A DNA stretch of 23,134 nt from JBBSEZ01 sp038239195 (GTDB lineage Bacteria > Planctomycetota > Planctomycetia > Gemmatales > Gemmataceae). The notes under the pieces were generated by a model. The model ran no database searches. It was not told the DNA's origin and saw only the letters and a program-made list of their open reading frames with translations. The stretch lies in assembly GCA_038239195.1 (NCBI GenBank), contig JBBSEZ010000122.1, positions 1-23,134 of the forward strand, written 5' to 3'. The translations under genes were made by a program, and so were the position numbers. Positions 6,088 to 13,266 of the stretch are shown here, in pieces. Position 1 is the first letter of the stretch. Every line of letters begins with the position of its first letter.

Positions 6088-8424
6088 TCAGGGGCGCTTC
6101 TTGCTTTTTTCGCGAGCCCCCTGCCGGTGCAGGGCCGTGCTCGCCATCACCTCGACGGCGAGCTTTCGTACGTGAAACTTGTTCGCGACAAACGACCGGC
6201 GCAGGTCGTCGAGCGCGGTCGGGCCGTAGGCGCGGCCTGGCTGCTGTACCAGATAGTGCAACACGTGCTCGACGAACGCGGCGTGCGCCTCGGGGCTGTC
6301 GGCCAGGAACGCGGCCAGCTCGCGGGCGCCGTTGACGCGCACCGCCTTGCCGTCGCGGGCGAGGTAGCCGCCGGTGGCGTCCACGGCCTTGGCGTTGTCC
6401 TTCTCGCGGTAGCGGCCAACGGCGTCGAAGTGCTCCAGCGTGAAGCCGAGCGGGTTGATGACGCTGTGGCAGGTCGTGCAGGCCGTCGCCTTCGTCTGGA
6501 GGTCCACCCGCTGCCGGGTCGTGAGCGATGGGTGGAGGTCCGGGGCAATGGGCGTGACGGCCTCCGGCGGGGGACGAAGCCCCACCCCGAGCACTCCGCG
6601 CGCCAGGAAAACGCCCCGGTGGATGGGCGAGCTCTCGTCGCCGTGAGCGAGCCCGGCCATCAGGTAGGGGTGCGTCAGCGCCCCTGCCCGCCGGCCCGCG
6701 TCGAGCCTCACCTTCTGGAAGGGGGCACTGGGCGGGAGGGCGGCCGCGTAGAACTTGCTCAGCCGGCCGTTCAGGAACACCTGCTCGGACAGCAGCAGTT
6801 GCCGGAAGTCCGAAGCATCGGACCACGCGACGTCGTCCAGAAAAAGCTCGAGCGACGTGCGCAGGTCGGACACGACGGCCGCGTCGAACCCGGGGAACTT
6901 CTTGACGTCTTTCGCGAGGTCGGGCGCCTGGTCCGCCTTGAGCCACGTGAGCAGGAGCTCTCGCAACTTGGCCCGGGCGCGCGGGTCGTCGAGCATCCGC
7001 TCGGCTTGCCGGGCCACCTGCTCCTTCGAGGAGAGCCGCCCGGCCGCGGCGGCCTCGAGCAACTCCCGGTCGGGGAGCGAGCCCCACAGCCCAAACGATA
7101 GCCGAGACGCCACGTCGAAGCCATCCGCCCCTCCCGCCACCTCCCGGTAGAGGAATCGGGGCGACTTCAGCACCAGCAGCACCACGCGCTTGACGCCGGT
7201 CTCGAGGTCCTTGCCCGCCGCGAACTGGCGCTCGATCGTGGCCTTCTGCTCGGCGGTGAGGGGCCGGCGGAACGCCCGCTCCGCGAACTTGTGGCAGAAG
7301 TCCTGGAGCTTCTTCTTGCGGTCGGGGGCGCCGTCGCGGGTGCCGGCCAACTCGTTGAGCCGGCTGGCAACGTGGCCCGCCACGTCGAGGGCGGCATCGG
7401 TCGTCGCCTGGTCCCACTCCCGCGACACGGTGGTGCCGCGCTCCCAGCCGTAACTGCGGTCGTCCGGCGGGAAAGTGGTGGGGCAGACGAACGCCTCCGG
7501 AGCGGGGGCGGGCGACAGGTTTCGGCTGGGGATCGGGCCGACTGCCCCGTGAGGCTCCTTCCACAGCAGCGCGATCGACGACTTGACGAGCGGGCGCTTG
7601 CCCTTCTTGTTCGAGTCGTCCACGCCCTGCTTGGCCCGCGAATACTCGAGCCGCAACGGGTACGCCCGGCCGGCCACCAGGAACAGCGTCGCCTTGTGTT
7701 CCGTGTCCTTGCCGGACTTCACCCAGGCATCGACGAGCGGCTGTCTCGTCTCGTTGACCCAGAGCCGGGCGGCGTGCTCCGTCCGCACCACGAATTCGTG
7801 CTCGCCGGTCCGCTCGGCGAGAAGGGCCCCGCTCCAGCGGATCGAGAACTGCTCCGGCGAGGCCTTGCCGGGCACCGGCGATTCGGTGCCGAAGTCGAAC
7901 GCCACCTGCGCGTCGGTCCGCTGCAAGACGCGCTCGCGGTTGTCGAACCGGCGGCCCTTGAAGTACTCCGCCGCCAGACCGCGCGGGTCGCTGGCCTTGC
8001 GCTGCCAGTGGAAACTGCCGATCAGGTCGGCGACGGCGTTGCGGTACTGGGGCACGGTGAGCCGGGCCAGCTCGACCCGGGCCGGCCTGTTCCGCTCGCG
8101 CGCCACCTTCGAGTAGAAGGCGTCGTGGACGTAGGTGGCGACCGCCCGGGCCTCCTCGGTCGAGAGCGAGCCGGGGTCATTTTCCGGCATCGTTTTCCCG
8201 ACGAGGGCGGCGAGTTGCGCCACGGAGCGATCGCCTTCGAGGCGCTGCTTGTACCGCTTCGTCCCTTCGCCGCGCGGCCCGTGGCAACTGGCGCACTGGG
8301 CCTTGTAGGTCCGCTCGCCGTTCGGGGCCTCCGCGGCGCGGGCGTTCCCGCCGAGAAGAGCAAGGAGGAAGAACGCGGGCACGGCAAGAACGAACGGGCA
8401 CAGGGGGGTGGAGTGTTTTGGCAT
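6088..8424 (-). CDS. Secreted c-type cytochrome with PA14 and DUF1592/DUF1588/DUF1585 domains
   Basis: This 778-residue exported protein starts with a signal peptide (residues 1-31). A cytochrome c domain follows, with haem motif CASCH (44-48) and probable axial Met79 in KTMPEND. The DUF1587-like box LTVPQYRNAVADLIG is at 121-136. A PA14-type beta domain spans about 150-305 (AEYFKGRRF to LLWKEP). Then come DUF1592 (about 375-435, 440-560), DUF1588 (570-675) with a second CxxCH, CTTCH at 649-653 followed by NPLGFTLEHFDAVGRYR, and DUF1585 (700-770). The family is a planctomycete hallmark; its substrate is unknown, though PA14 suggests glycan binding. It precedes the DUF1552 gene by 17 nt. The start at 8424 is set by the signal peptide; no strong ribosome binding site is visible. 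Confidence 0.92.
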   Translation of the reverse strand: MPKHSTPLCPFVLAVPAFFLLALLGGNARAAEAPNGERTYKAQCASCHGPRGEGTKRYKQRLEGDRSVAQLAALVGKTMPENDPGSLSTEEARAVATYVHDAFYSKVARERNRPARVELARLTVPQYRNAVADLIGSFHWQRKASDPRGLAAEYFKGRRFDNRERVLQRTDAQVAFDFGTESPVPGKASPEQFSIRWSGALLAERTGEHEFVVRTEHAARLWVNETRQPLVDAWVKSGKDTEHKATLFLVAGRAYPLRLEYSRAKQGVDDSNKKGKRPLVKSSIALLWKEPHGAVGPIPSRNLSPAPAPEAFVCPTTFPPDDRSYGWERGTTVSREWDQATTDAALDVAGHVASRLNELAGTRDGAPDRKKKLQDFCHKFAERAFRRPLTAEQKATIERQFAAGKDLETGVKRVVLLVLKSPRFLYREVAGGADGFDVASRLSFGLWGSLPDRELLEAAAAGRLSSKEQVARQAERMLDDPRARAKLRELLLTWLKADQAPDLAKDVKKFPGFDAAVVSDLRTSLELFLDDVAWSDASDFRQLLLSEQVFLNGRLSKFYAAALPPSAPFQKVRLDAGRRAGALTHPYLMAGLAHGDESSPIHRGVFLARGVLGVGLRPPPEAVTPIAPDLHPSLTTRQRVDLQTKATACTTCHSVINPLGFTLEHFDAVGRYREKDNAKAVDATGGYLARDGKAVRVNGARELAAFLADSPEAHAAFVEHVLHYLVQQPGRAYGPTALDDLRRSFVANKFHVRKLAVEVMASTALHRQGAREKSKKRP

Positions 8425-8489
8425 GATCTCGGAAGAGCTTGGCAGGCGGGGAGGACCACGGGGCGCGCAAGGGCGTTCCCGGTCGCAAT

Positions 8490-8504
8490 CACACTATCAG
8501 TGTG
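8490..8504. promoter_or_regulatory. Perfect palindrome upstream of the cytochrome/DUF1592 gene, possible operator
   Basis: CACACT-ATC-AGTGTG is a perfect 6-bp inverted repeat with a 3-nt centre, 66 bp upstream of the ATG at 8424 on the minus strand. Its AT content stands out from the surrounding GC-rich sequence. Position and symmetry fit a repressor or activator site, but no known binding protein is implied. Confidence 0.35.
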
Positions 8505-8587
8505 TCAGGAATAGGCAGGGTCGTCAAGCGGGAAGATCGAATTGGGTGGAGAAACGCGCCCGGGAGTGGCAAACAGTCCGGGAGGGC

Positions 8588-8645
8588 GGATCGCCAAGCC
8601 GCAAGCGGAATTGCGCCGAGGGCGCCGGTTGCGGCTTGGCGATCC
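8588..8645. repeat. 17-bp perfect inverted repeat with 24-nt loop
   Basis: GGATCGCCAAGCCGCAA at 8588-8604 is exactly complementary to 8629-8645. The loop is 24 nt. It lies just past the point where the methyltransferase frame loses similarity, so it may mark an insertion or deletion. No flanking target duplication or transposase is seen. It could also fold as a strong RNA hairpin. Confidence 0.7.
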
Positions 8646-8765
8646 CCGATCCCAGAACTTTGGCTCCCCCACGTGCCGATCGGGCGTCGGCGATCCGACC
8701 ATCGGCAAGCGGTGCCGCACCGAGCCTTTCCGCGGCCTCCGGGAGCCGGGCCCGCGAAAGATCGT

Positions 8766-8948
8766 CGCCGCCTGGTTGCCCCGAAGCGTCGACACACAGT
8801 CCTCGTCGCACTCGACCGCTGCGATGGTGCGAAAGCCGGCCAGTTCCAGGCCGACGTCCAGCCCGCCCGCGCCGGTGAAGATAGAGCAGACCGTGGCCCT
8901 GTTGTCGATCGTCATCCTGCCGGGGCTTCTCTTCTGAATTCGTCTCAT
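8766..8948 (-). pseudogene. Truncated DNA cytosine-C5 methyltransferase (N-terminal remnant)
   Basis: The minus-strand frame from ATG 8948 (or 8915) reads ATVCSIFTGAGGLDVGLELAGF, then AAVECDEDCVSTLRGNQAA. This is motif I (FTGAGG, the AdoMet-binding loop) and motif II (acidic ECD) of Dcm-type enzymes. After about 60 residues the sequence turns into basic low-complexity text with no PCQ (motif IV), ENV (VI) or later motifs. The frame stays open to 8505 but shows no family features. A normal enzyme has over 300 residues, so at least 80% is missing. The inverted repeat at 8588-8645 lies just beyond the break. I infer a pseudogene from an old restriction-modification or orphan methylation gene. 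Confidence 0.75.
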
Positions 8949-9035
8949 GGTTCTCCCCCGTGGCAGTCTACCGTCGCTGCACCACTTCCTGTTTGGGAGA
9001 GCCGAAGGAAGAGGAATGGGGACAAGGCAGGCGTC

Positions 9036-9044
9036 TGGTACAAT
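9036..9044 (+). promoter_or_regulatory. Possible extended -10 promoter for the HSDL2-like gene
   Basis: TGGTACAAT fits the TGnTATAAT extended -10 pattern with one mismatch. It lies 95 nt upstream of the ATG at 9139. No good -35 box at 16-18 nt is seen, which an extended -10 would tolerate. The assignment rests on this motif alone. Confidence 0.35.
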
Positions 9045-9138
9045 CGCTTCCGTCGTCCCAGGGCAACGTGTTCCCCCTATCTTGGGACCTGAACGCCCGT
9101 CTAGAAAGGCCGAAAAGCCCGGCCGCCGGAGACGAATC

Positions 9139-9960
9139 ATGTCATCCCTCAAAGATCGCGTCGCCATCGTCACCGGGTCTAGCCGGGGCATCGGCCGCGC
9201 GCTGGCGCTTGGCCTGGCCGAGGCGGGGTGTCACGTCGTCCTCGCCGCCAAGAGCACCACGCCCACCGAGAAGTTGCCCGGCACCATCTACACCGTCGCC
9301 GCCGAGGTCGAGGCGCTGGGAGCGCAGGCGCTCCCACTTCAGGTGGACGTGCGCGAGGCCGCCCAGGTCGAGGCGATGGCGGCGCAGGCGCTCGCGCGCT
9401 TCGGGCGCATCGACGTGCTCATAAACAACGCCGGAGCGCTGTGGTGGAGGCCGCTGCTGGAGACGCCCGCCAAGCGCTTCGATCTGGTGATGGGCGTCAA
9501 CGCGCGGGCCGCGTTCCTGTGCTGCCAGGCGGTCCTGCCCGCCATGATCGAGCGGGGGTGGGGCCACGTGGTCAACATGAGCCCGCCGCTCGACCTGGGC
9601 ATGGTGCCGGGCAGGATCGCCTACGCCATCTCGAAGCTCGGCATGACCATGCTGACCGTCGGGCTGGCGGAGGAGGTGAAGGCGCACAACGTCGCGGTCA
9701 ACTCGCTCTGGCCCGTCACGATCATCGAGAGCCAGGCGTCGATCAACCACGGCCTCGGTACGCCCGCGCAGTGGCGCAAGCCGGACATTCTCGTGGATTG
9801 CGTGCTACGGCTGGCGAGCAAGGGACCGGCCGAGGTAACGGGGCAGGCGTTGCTGGACGAGGACTTTTTGCGGGCGGAAGGGGTGACGGACTTCTCGGGC
9901 TATGCGTGCGTGCCGGGGACGGAACCGCCGCGGATCTCCTGGAACGCACTTCCCCAATGA
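9139..9960 (+). CDS. HSDL2-like short-chain dehydrogenase/reductase
   Basis: The 273-residue protein has TGSSRGIG (12-19) and NNAG (96-99), and a complete catalytic tetrad: Asn121, Ser148 (NMSPPL), Tyr162 and Lys166 (YAISK). The insert KSTTPTEKLPGTIYTVAAEVE after the second strand and the sequences NMSPPLDL and ALWP-like NSLWPVTIIES are typical of the hydroxysteroid dehydrogenase-like 2 branch. It is probably NADP-dependent, because the residues after strand 2 are AAKS and lack an acidic terminus; the substrate is unknown. The ATG follows GGAG at 9128-9131 by 7 nt. It overlaps nothing and is 16 nt upstream of the next small gene, so the two are likely co-transcribed. In contrast to the SDR at 3842-4636, this one looks active. 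Confidence 0.9.
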   Translation: MSSLKDRVAIVTGSSRGIGRALALGLAEAGCHVVLAAKSTTPTEKLPGTIYTVAAEVEALGAQALPLQVDVREAAQVEAMAAQALARFGRIDVLINNAGALWWRPLLETPAKRFDLVMGVNARAAFLCCQAVLPAMIERGWGHVVNMSPPLDLGMVPGRIAYAISKLGMTMLTVGLAEEVKAHNVAVNSLWPVTIIESQASINHGLGTPAQWRKPDILVDCVLRLASKGPAEVTGQALLDEDFLRAEGVTDFSGYACVPGTEPPRISWNALPQ

Positions 9961-9976
9961 GCGAGAGGCGACTCCG

Positions 9977-10231
9977 ATGAATAGGCCTACGTTCGCGACG
10001 TTGTGTCAGATGTTGACAGATCTCGGCGTTCAGGCCAAGCCCGGCCCTCGATCGGCGACGGCCTTCGAGCACGCCCGCTCTGGCACGCTTCTCTTCCTGC
10101 GGTCGCACGTGCCCGAGGAGATCGTGGACCAGGCCAACCTCGTCGGCATCCGCCGCTTGCTGGACGAGAGAGGCGTGGTCGATCGCGAGCGCTTTGACGA
10201 GCTCCTCCGCGAGCGCACCCTGGCCAGCTGA
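9977..10231 (+). CDS. Small protein of unknown function, possibly HicA-like fold
   Basis: This 84-residue protein reads FATLCQMLTDLGVQAKPGPRSATAFEHARSGTLLFLRSH then VPEEIVDQANLVGIRRLLDERGVV. The pattern helix, basic strand with F.H..SGTLLFLR, and C-terminal helix loosely recalls HicA/YcfA small dsRNA-binding proteins. The essential glycine-histidine motif of HicA (H followed by K/R after a G-rich turn) is not clearly present, so toxin activity should not be assumed. No antitoxin gene is adjacent. The ATG at 9977 has GAGAGG upstream with good spacing and is 16 nt from the HSDL2-like gene. It ends 8 nt before the convergent recN stop. Confidence 0.75.
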   Translation: MNRPTFATLCQMLTDLGVQAKPGPRSATAFEHARSGTLLFLRSHVPEEIVDQANLVGIRRLLDERGVVDRERFDELLRERTLAS

Positions 10232-10239
10232 AAAGCCCC

Positions 10240-11937
10240 TCACCAGCACCGCCGCGCCGCCTCCAGCATCGCCGCCGCCTCCTGGCGCGTCGTCTCGCCG
10301 CGCGATTCGCCGCGCAACATGCTCGCCAGTTCCTCCAGCCGGGCCGGTTCCTCCAGCAACGCGATTCGCGTCACCGTTCGGTTGCCGCGCTTCGACTTCT
10401 GGATCGTCCAGTGGTGCCGCGCGTAGCTCGCCACCTGCGGCAGGTGGGTCACGCAGATGACCTGTCGGCCCTGGCCCAGCGCCGCCAGTTTCTGGCCTAG
10501 CATGTCGCCCAGGCGCCCGCCCACGTTGGCGTCGATCTCGTCGAAGACCAGCGTCCCCATGCGGTCGTGCCCCGCCAGCACCGTCTTCAGCGCCAGCATG
10601 GTCCGCGACAGCTCGCCCCCCGACGCCACCTTGCGCAGCGGCCGGGCCGGCTCCCCCGGGTTGGCCGCCAGCGTCAGCTCCAGTTCGTCGGCCCCCCACG
10701 ACGGCACCTCGCTCGTCGCCGGGTCGTCGCCGATCGGCACGGGCGTTAGCACCGCGTCCAGGCGGGCCTCGCGCATGCCCAGGTCGGCGAGCTGCTTCTG
10801 CACCTCGGCCGCCAGCTTCTTCGCCACCTTCTGCCGCCCCTTGCTCAGTTCCCCCGCCGCCTCGCGCAGCTGCTTGTAGAGCTTCGCCAGCTCAGCCTCC
10901 AGCCCGCCGAGGTCGTCCTCCTCCTGCTGGAGCTTGCTCTCCTGCTCGTCCAGGCCGACGCGGTAGACGATCAGTTCGTCGATCGTCTTGCGGTACTTCG
11001 ACTCCAGCCGACGCAAGAAGAGAAGCCGCTGCTCCACCTCGGTCAGGCGCTCGGGGTCGGCCTCCCAGTGCTCGGCCAGCCGGCGCAGCGCGTGGGCCAG
11101 GTCCTGCACCTCCGAGCTCGCCGCCTCGAGGCGCGCCACCACTGCGGCGAGCGCCGGGTCGAGCGCCGCCCAGCCCTCGGCGTCGCGCTGCAACTTGCCC
11201 AGCCTCTCGGCCACCGCCCCCTCGTCCTCGTAGAGGGCGGCGTAGCCCCCCTCGGCAAAGGCTTGCAAGTTCTGGGCGTTGGCCAGGCGCTCGCGCTCCT
11301 GCGTTAGCTCCGCCGGCTCGCCCGGCTCGAGGTTGGCCTTGTCGAGCTCGTCGCGCTCGAAGCGCACGAGCGACAGCTCGCGCTGCCTCTGCTGGCGCTC
11401 TTTCGACAGGGCGTTGAAGCGATGCCGCACCTGGCGCAGGTTCTCGGCCAGGGCGAGGTACTTCTGGCGCGGTGCCCCCAGATGGCCATAGGCGTCGAGC
11501 AGCTCCAACTGATAGGCGGGCTGGAGCAGCGACTCGCTCTCGCGCTGGCCGTGGACGTCCACGAGAAGGTCGCCGATCTGCTTGAGCGTCGAGATCGCCA
11601 CCGGCTGGTCGTTGACGTAGGCATGGCTGCGCCCGGACCGCGTCAGGCGCCGGCCCAGGATCACCTCGTCCTCTTCGAGCGCCGTGCCCAGGCGCTTCTC
11701 GACCTCCTGGCGCAGCGCGGCCGACTCCAGCTCGAAGCGGCCCACGATGCGGAGCTCCTCGGCCCCGGCGCGCAGCAGGTCGGCGCTGCCGCGCTCGCCG
11801 AGCAGCAGGCCGAGCGCGCCGAGCAGCAACGACTTGCCGGCGCCGGTCTCGCCCGTCCAGGCGCAGAAGCCCGGCTGGAGCTCGACGCGGACGTCCTCGA
11901 TGAGGGCCAGGTTCTGAACGGAGAGCTCGCGCAGCAT
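10240..11937 (-). CDS. recN: DNA repair protein RecN
   Basis: The 565-residue protein is a full-length SMC-like ATPase of the RecN family, which acts in recombinational repair of double-strand breaks. It begins MLRELSVQNLALIEDVRVEL. Walker A is GETGAGKS (29-36). The ABC signature is ASGGELSR near residue 430, Walker B LVFDEIDANVGG follows, and the switch CVTHLPQVA lies beyond it. A coiled-coil with heptad Leu/Glu/Arg/Lys runs through the middle (about 155-365). All motifs needed for ATPase activity are seen. The ATG at 11937 has only a weak upstream AGG, but the start matches the family. Its stop is 8 nt from the convergent small gene. A second copy of the palindromic repeat lies upstream, between recN and the exonuclease gene. 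Confidence 0.96.
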   Translation of the reverse strand: MLRELSVQNLALIEDVRVELQPGFCAWTGETGAGKSLLLGALGLLLGERGSADLLRAGAEELRIVGRFELESAALRQEVEKRLGTALEEDEVILGRRLTRSGRSHAYVNDQPVAISTLKQIGDLLVDVHGQRESESLLQPAYQLELLDAYGHLGAPRQKYLALAENLRQVRHRFNALSKERQQRQRELSLVRFERDELDKANLEPGEPAELTQERERLANAQNLQAFAEGGYAALYEDEGAVAERLGKLQRDAEGWAALDPALAAVVARLEAASSEVQDLAHALRRLAEHWEADPERLTEVEQRLLFLRRLESKYRKTIDELIVYRVGLDEQESKLQQEEDDLGGLEAELAKLYKQLREAAGELSKGRQKVAKKLAAEVQKQLADLGMREARLDAVLTPVPIGDDPATSEVPSWGADELELTLAANPGEPARPLRKVASGGELSRTMLALKTVLAGHDRMGTLVFDEIDANVGGRLGDMLGQKLAALGQGRQVICVTHLPQVASYARHHWTIQKSKRGNRTVTRIALLEEPARLEELASMLRGESRGETTRQEAAAMLEAARRCW

Positions 11938-11990
11938 GGTGCCTGGGGCCCAACGCCGAGGGGGAAGGCGACCGGGAGGACTGCGTTTCC

Positions 11991-12050
11991 TGTAGGACGG
12001 CCCTCCTGAGCCGTCCAGCCCAGAGGACGGCTCAGGAGGGCCGTCTTCCA
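11991..12050. repeat. Palindromic intergenic repeat, copy B
   Basis: Arms 11991-12016 and 12025-12050 are inverted repeats (24 of 26 positions, with the inner 21 perfect) around an 8-nt loop. The left arm matches copy A (4685-4710) at 24 of 26 positions. The two differences are at arm positions 12 and 17. Position 12 is T-A paired in copy A and C-G paired here, a compensatory change. The element lies between the same-strand exonuclease and recN genes. Confidence 0.85.
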
Positions 12051-12083
12051 AGCATGGCTTTTCCTGCCAGTCGCCGAAACGAT

Positions 12084-12638
12084 CTACCGCTTCTGGTTCT
12101 CCGCCAGCATGTTGCAGAACAGGGCCCCCTGTTCGATGGCGTCGTCGAGGGCCTTGTGAGTGTGCGGCAGCGGATCGAACCAGTGTTTGGGCATGTTGCG
12201 CTTGACCGATTCGCGGTACTCTTTCCGGAGCACGGCCATTGCGTACGTCTTCATGTCGAGGGCCGAGTGCGAGAACGGGCTCTCGCCGGCGAAGCGAATC
12301 AGATACCAGTAGACGAAGAGAAAGTCGAACCCCGCCGGGTAGGCCACGAACACCGGCTTGCCCGGCAGCCCCTTGACCCACGCCACGTAAGCCGGCAGCG
12401 CCTCGGCCGGCTCGCGCAGGTCGGACCGCGCCGCCGCCCATGCCTCCGGCTGCGTCTGCCACCACGTCATTGTTTCGGGATGGCCGGCCGCACCGGGCAG
12501 CCCGTGCAGGTTGGCGCTGAACGTGCCGAGCAGCACCTTGTCGGGGCGGTAGGCGGCCGAGGCGAAACTGAGCATGGAATGGGGCCCCGGGATGGGGCCG
12601 TCCGTCTCGACGTCGGTACTCACGTAGATTTCGGCCAT
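12084..12638 (-). CDS. DEDDh-family 3'-5' exonuclease-like protein
   Basis: This 184-residue protein carries the RNase-H-like exonuclease motifs. Motif I is D-x-E in YVSTDVETDGPIPGPHSML (about residues 8-24). Motif II is in VFVAYPAGFDFLFVYWYL, the D of the FD being the third acid. Motif III is HKALDDA, giving the catalytic H-x4-D. The protein is shorter than most proofreading exonucleases, consistent with a stand-alone single-domain enzyme. Its substrate (RNA or DNA) is not readable. I chose ATG 12638 because GAGTGGA precedes it and the conserved IYVSTD follows closely; ATGs at 12650 and 12653 are possible alternatives. The gene is divergent from the membrane-protein gene at 12736. Confidence 0.82.
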   Translation of the reverse strand: MAEIYVSTDVETDGPIPGPHSMLSFASAAYRPDKVLLGTFSANLHGLPGAAGHPETMTWWQTQPEAWAAARSDLREPAEALPAYVAWVKGLPGKPVFVAYPAGFDFLFVYWYLIRFAGESPFSHSALDMKTYAMAVLRKEYRESVKRNMPKHWFDPLPHTHKALDDAIEQGALFCNMLAENQKR

Positions 12639-12735
12639 CGTTCCACTCATCATAGGGAGATCGATACCCAGTCATTCTACCAGGCACGCGGCCGAAACGG
12701 TGGCCCGCCCATCCGAGGTGGAGAGAGAACGTGCG

Positions 12736-13263
12736 ATGGACGAGCAAACCCGGCTGTTCTTGTGGGTACTGGCGGGGGGTGGGCTCTTCGGCCTGCTCGG
12801 GGCGGCCTTCGGCGCCTTCACGGGCGCGCTGACCTGGACAAGCGGGCGGGCGAGCGGCACCGCCCTCGGGCTTGCCGTGGCCCGCGCCTTCGCGCGCGCC
12901 TCCGAACGAGAGATGTCGCCCGGGCGCAAAGGCGCGCTGATCGGCGCCGTGGACGGGCTCGTCTTTCTCGGGGTAGTGGGCGTCGCCCTCGGCCTGTTCG
13001 CCGGGCTAAACCGCCCGGCGGAGTGGGAGACGTTCCGTCCGGTGCTTTTGGGGGGTGCCTTGCTGGCCGCGGGCGGGGCCGGCTTCGGCGTGCTCGCCTA
13101 TGCCGTGGTGGCGGGGGGGACGCGCGCCGTCGCGTGCCTGTTCGTCGGCGGGATGGTGGGCGCCCTCGTCGGCCACGACCTCGCCGGGGTAGGGGGCCTG
13201 GTCGTCGGCGCCGTCAGCGGCGCGGTCGCCGGCACGGTCGTTGCCTTGACCTTGCGCGCGTGA
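12736..13263 (+). CDS. Glycine/alanine-rich membrane protein of unknown function
   Basis: The 175-residue protein is nearly all hydrophobic. Segments include LWVLAGGGLFGLLGAAFGAFTGALTW (about 9-34), KGALIGAVDGLVFLGVVGVALGLFAG (about 63-90) and several Gly/Ala-rich helices between about 100 and 172, giving probably five or six transmembrane segments. Repeated Gly-x3-Gly/Ala patterns resemble the small glycine-zipper-like membrane proteins of this lineage. A basic loop (ARAFARASEREMSPGRK, ~48-64) lies between the first two. No transporter motif is recognised. I use ATG 12736; a GTG at 12700 would add 12 charged residues without improving the ribosome binding site (GGAGAGAGA upstream of 12736). 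Confidence 0.75.
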   Translation: MDEQTRLFLWVLAGGGLFGLLGAAFGAFTGALTWTSGRASGTALGLAVARAFARASEREMSPGRKGALIGAVDGLVFLGVVGVALGLFAGLNRPAEWETFRPVLLGGALLAAGGAGFGVLAYAVVAGGTRAVACLFVGGMVGALVGHDLAGVGGLVVGAVSGAVAGTVVALTLRA

Positions 13264-13266
13264 CGA

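Larger units (their letters stand above)
8425..9138. other. Gene-free stretch with a methyltransferase remnant and inverted repeats
   Basis: This 714-bp gap has no intact gene. On the minus strand, 8766-8948 encodes the broken start of a cytosine methyltransferase (listed separately). The left part carries a 15-nt operator-like palindrome at 8490-8504 and a 17-bp perfect inverted repeat at 8588-8645. On the right, 9036-9044 carries an extended -10-like sequence for the downstream SDR gene. Several repeated GATC/GGCGATCC blocks cluster at 8588-8705, suggesting past rearrangement. Between these elements nothing is recognisable. Confidence 0.6.

Noticed and set aside
4757..7564. A 935-residue minus-strand fusion of the DUF1592 and DUF1552 regions
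   Set aside because: It joins a wrong-phase reading of the DUF1592 gene to the true DUF1552 gene. The two are separate genes, each with its own export signal.
9977..10231. A HicA toxin call for the small protein
   Set aside because: The fold impression is weak, the key HicA histidine motif is not clear and no antitoxin gene is adjacent.
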